Positions 62,963-63,054 of a stretch of 63,054 bases of DNA are shown in pieces. This DNA is from an uncultured bacterium (lineage in GTDB: Bacteria; Cloacimonadota; Cloacimonadia; Cloacimonadales; Cloacimonadaceae). The number at the start of each line of letters is the position of its first letter. The stretch's first letter is position 1. A program made the translations under genes and the position numbers. Under the pieces are notes generated by a model. That model had not been told where the DNA came from and made no database searches. It worked only from the letters and a program-made list of their open reading frames with translations. The DNA is taken from positions 1-63,054 of the forward strand of contig CALLHY010000008.1 of the NCBI GenBank assembly GCA_938009275.1, read 5' to 3'.

Positions 62963-63054
62963 GCAGGTTAACATGTTAGCAGGTTAGCAGGTTAGCAGGT
63001 TAACAGGTTAACAGGTTAACAGGTTAACAGGTTAACAGGTTAACAGGTTAACAG
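62963..63054. repeat. Octamer tandem repeat at right window end
   Basis: About eleven copies of an octamer, first GCAGGTTA with one ACATGTTA variant, then ACAGGTTA to the last base. Its reverse complement (TAACCTGT) resembles the left-end repeat, so the two window ends are inverted relative to each other. Probably a contig break. Confidence 0.95.

Overview
The window reads as a nearly gapless piece of a Gram-negative (diderm), anaerobic, fermentative bacterium of moderate GC content. Diderm features are an OmpA-family protein, a beta-barrel porin, an MlaE permease and several lipobox signal peptides. An NADH-linked [FeFe] hydrogenase operon indicates H2-based anaerobic metabolism. A gingipain-type peptidase and general gene style fit the Fibrobacterota-Chlorobiota-Bacteroidota side of the tree; Candidatus Cloacimonadota is my best guess, but that is inference, with no 16S in the window. 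Both window ends are octamer tandem repeats in opposite orientation, so this looks like a whole contig broken at repeats.

Layout. 1-10.4 kb (+): panD-panC, tRNA-Leu(TAG), tig-clpP-clpX, an aminopeptidase P, coaD, dnaB, an mlaE-like permease, a thiamine-binding-type lipoprotein and trmL, followed by a sensor kinase with an NMT1/THI5-type sensor domain (10.5-12.7 kb). A 0.77 kb spacer carries the first copy of a structured dispersed element. 13.5-27.4 kb (-): one tightly packed run, read from the right: adk, KtrB/KtrA potassium uptake, a PAS membrane protein, rluD, ribBA, a TPM-domain protein, a K+ channel with RCK domain, a cyclic-nucleotide-binding protein, lon, a polysaccharide deacetylase-like protein and plsC. 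28.4-32.5 kb (+): a CheY-like regulator and a 1207-residue multi-PAS/PocR/GAF kinase. 32.7-40.4 kb: phosphate control, with phoB-phoR-sigma factor (+) facing phoU-pstBACS-porin (-); an 11-bp-period direct repeat upstream of the porin is a convincing Pho box.

40.4-49.9 kb: the second copy of the dispersed element, then a 2108-residue secreted protein joining a gingipain (C25) peptidase to a bacterial peptidylarginine deiminase with all expected catalytic residues of both enzymes, then an OmpA/TSP3 protein. 49.9-50.6 kb: a HepT-MntA (HEPN/nucleotidyltransferase) pair beside a long perfect palindrome. 50.7-61.2 kb (+): a 12-gene hydrogenase operon. Its front half looks regulatory or accessory (two DRTGG proteins, two HATPase proteins, an H-cluster-like iron-sulfur protein, a PHP protein). 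Its back half encodes two NuoE/NuoF pairs plus HydA. 61.6-62.9 kb: a lipoprotein with chitobiase-type and SUMF1 domains.

The strongest candidates for something undescribed are the peptidase-deiminase fusion, two families of hairpin-forming intergenic repeats (one with a conserved pseudoknot potential, one with a compensatory base change), and a hydrogenase operon whose two H-cluster proteins carry opposite substitutions at adjacent positions of the first H-cluster motif.
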